In this document: piece after piece, positions 5,567-5,723 of the stretch
Position numbering within the stretch: position 1 is the stretch's first letter
How the letters are laid out: every line of letters begins with the position of its first letter
Origin: Natrinema soli
Lineage (GTDB): Archaea > Halobacteriota > Halobacteria > Halobacteriales > Natrialbaceae
Assembly (NCBI RefSeq): GCF_028618695.1
Contig: NZ_JAQIVI010000634.1
Span: forward strand, 1 to 5,723
Direction: 5' to 3'
DNA length: 5,723 bases
Position numbers and translations under genes: made by a program
Notes under the pieces: model-generated
What the model saw: the letters and a program-made list of their open reading frames with translations, nothing else
The model's database searches: none
What the model was told of the DNA's origin: nothing

Positions 5567-5584
5567 CCGGCTCGAACGAGCCGG
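5567..5584 (+). promoter_or_regulatory. Perfect 8-bp inverted repeat just before the CinA-type start codon
   Basis: CCGGCTCG-AA-CGAGCCGG ends one base before the ATG at 5586. A weak TATA-like GCATTT lies at 5555-5560, with its T-run 28 nt from the ATG. If transcription starts near the ATG, the palindrome lies between the TATA box and the start site and would be a DNA operator. If the transcript starts further upstream, the RNA would form a very stable hairpin at the start codon. The palindrome is seen directly; its role is inferred. Confidence 0.5.
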
Positions 5585-5585
5585 T

Positions 5586-5723
5586 ATGAACGTCGCGGTC
5601 GTGACGATCGGAGACGAACTGCTCGCCGGACGAACAGCGGACACGAACGCGACGTGGCTCTGCGAGCAGCTCGACGATCGCGGCGTCGACGTCGAGCGCG
5701 TGACGACGGTCCCCGACCGGGTC
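5586..5723 (+). CDS. CinA-type molybdopterin-binding-domain protein, N-terminal part (partial)
   Basis: The first 46 codons are present and the gene runs off the window. The N-terminus MNVAVVTIGDELLAGRTADT is the start of the MoaB/Mog-like (MoCF) fold shared by CinA. The TIGDELL strand-turn and the following 'T..TNATWL...L..RGV.V.R...VPD' pattern match the CinA N-terminal domain (competence/damage-inducible protein A family). In bacteria this domain is linked to ADP-ribose or other pyridine-nucleotide breakdown and is often fused to a nicotinamide-nucleotide amidase; haloarchaeal homologues often carry the first domain alone. Whether an amidase domain follows cannot be seen here. The ATG is chosen because the fold begins at residue 2. 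No Shine-Dalgarno sequence precedes it; a perfect inverted repeat does. The MoeA/MoaB-type cofactor enzymes are the alternative, but the TNATWL segment favours CinA. Confidence 0.85.
   Translation, partial: MNVAVVTIGDELLAGRTADTNATWLCEQLDDRGVDVERVTTVPDRV

Larger units (their letters stand above)
5139..5585. other. 447-nt divergent intergenic region with no supported gene
   Basis: The region separates the minus-strand regulator from the plus-strand CinA-type gene. The first 100 nt are AT-rich and belong to the regulator promoter. ACACGATAT occurs twice as a direct repeat (5166-5174 and 5234-5242). From about 5250 to 5550 the DNA returns to normal G+C but yields only basic, Arg/Ser-rich open frames, unlike haloarchaeal proteins. 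A small hairpin is described separately. No tRNA-like cloverleaf or mobile-element end was seen. A small RNA cannot be excluded. Confidence 0.6.

Overview
The window looks like a piece of a haloarchaeal chromosome, most like the Natrialbaceae type. Coding DNA is GC-rich and the proteins are strongly acidic. One gene encodes a Tat-exported protein with a PGF-CTERM tail. Promoters are TATA-type, and at least one places the transcript start at the start codon. The genes make preQ0, the precursor of archaeosine in archaeal tRNA. Genus-level placement is an inference from overall resemblance, not from a marker gene.

Layout. (i) 1-199, plus strand: the last 65 codons of a probable iron-containing alcohol dehydrogenase, followed by a short T-tract terminator. 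(ii) 342-1844, plus strand: a complete Tat-exported, PQQ-type beta-propeller protein. It has a tail of N-glycosylation sequons, encoded partly by a perfect 33-bp duplication, and a PGF-CTERM-like anchor. An interrupted palindrome lies over its presumed TATA box. (iii) 1887-2384, minus strand: a small four-helix membrane protein of unknown function, with a GTG start, convergent with the propeller gene. (iv) 4537 down to 2468, minus strand: a compact queD-queE-queC cluster with spacings of 1 and 20 nt, behind a clear TATA box 29 nt upstream of the queD ATG. (v) 4758-5138, minus strand: a small winged-helix regulator, followed upstream by a roughly 35% G+C promoter region with overlapping palindromes that cover its start codon. 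(vi) 5139-5585: a 447-nt non-coding gap. (vii) 5586 to the window end, plus strand: the first 46 codons of a CinA-type molybdopterin-binding-domain protein, preceded by a perfect 8-bp inverted repeat.

How the genes work together. QueD, QueE and QueC catalyse successive steps from 7,8-dihydroneopterin triphosphate through CPH4 and CDG to preQ0. In haloarchaea preQ0 is inserted into tRNA position 15 by an archaeal transglycosylase and then converted to archaeosine; those later genes are not in this window. The winged-helix gene lies upstream of queD on the same strand, but a 220-nt gap and a separate queD promoter suggest independent transcription units. The membrane protein could be a read-through partner of the que operon, though nothing links its function to it. 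No CRISPR array, insertion sequence, rRNA or tRNA gene was seen. I found no convincing wholly new system. The most notable items are the architecture of the exported propeller protein and the three palindromes sitting on promoters or starts.
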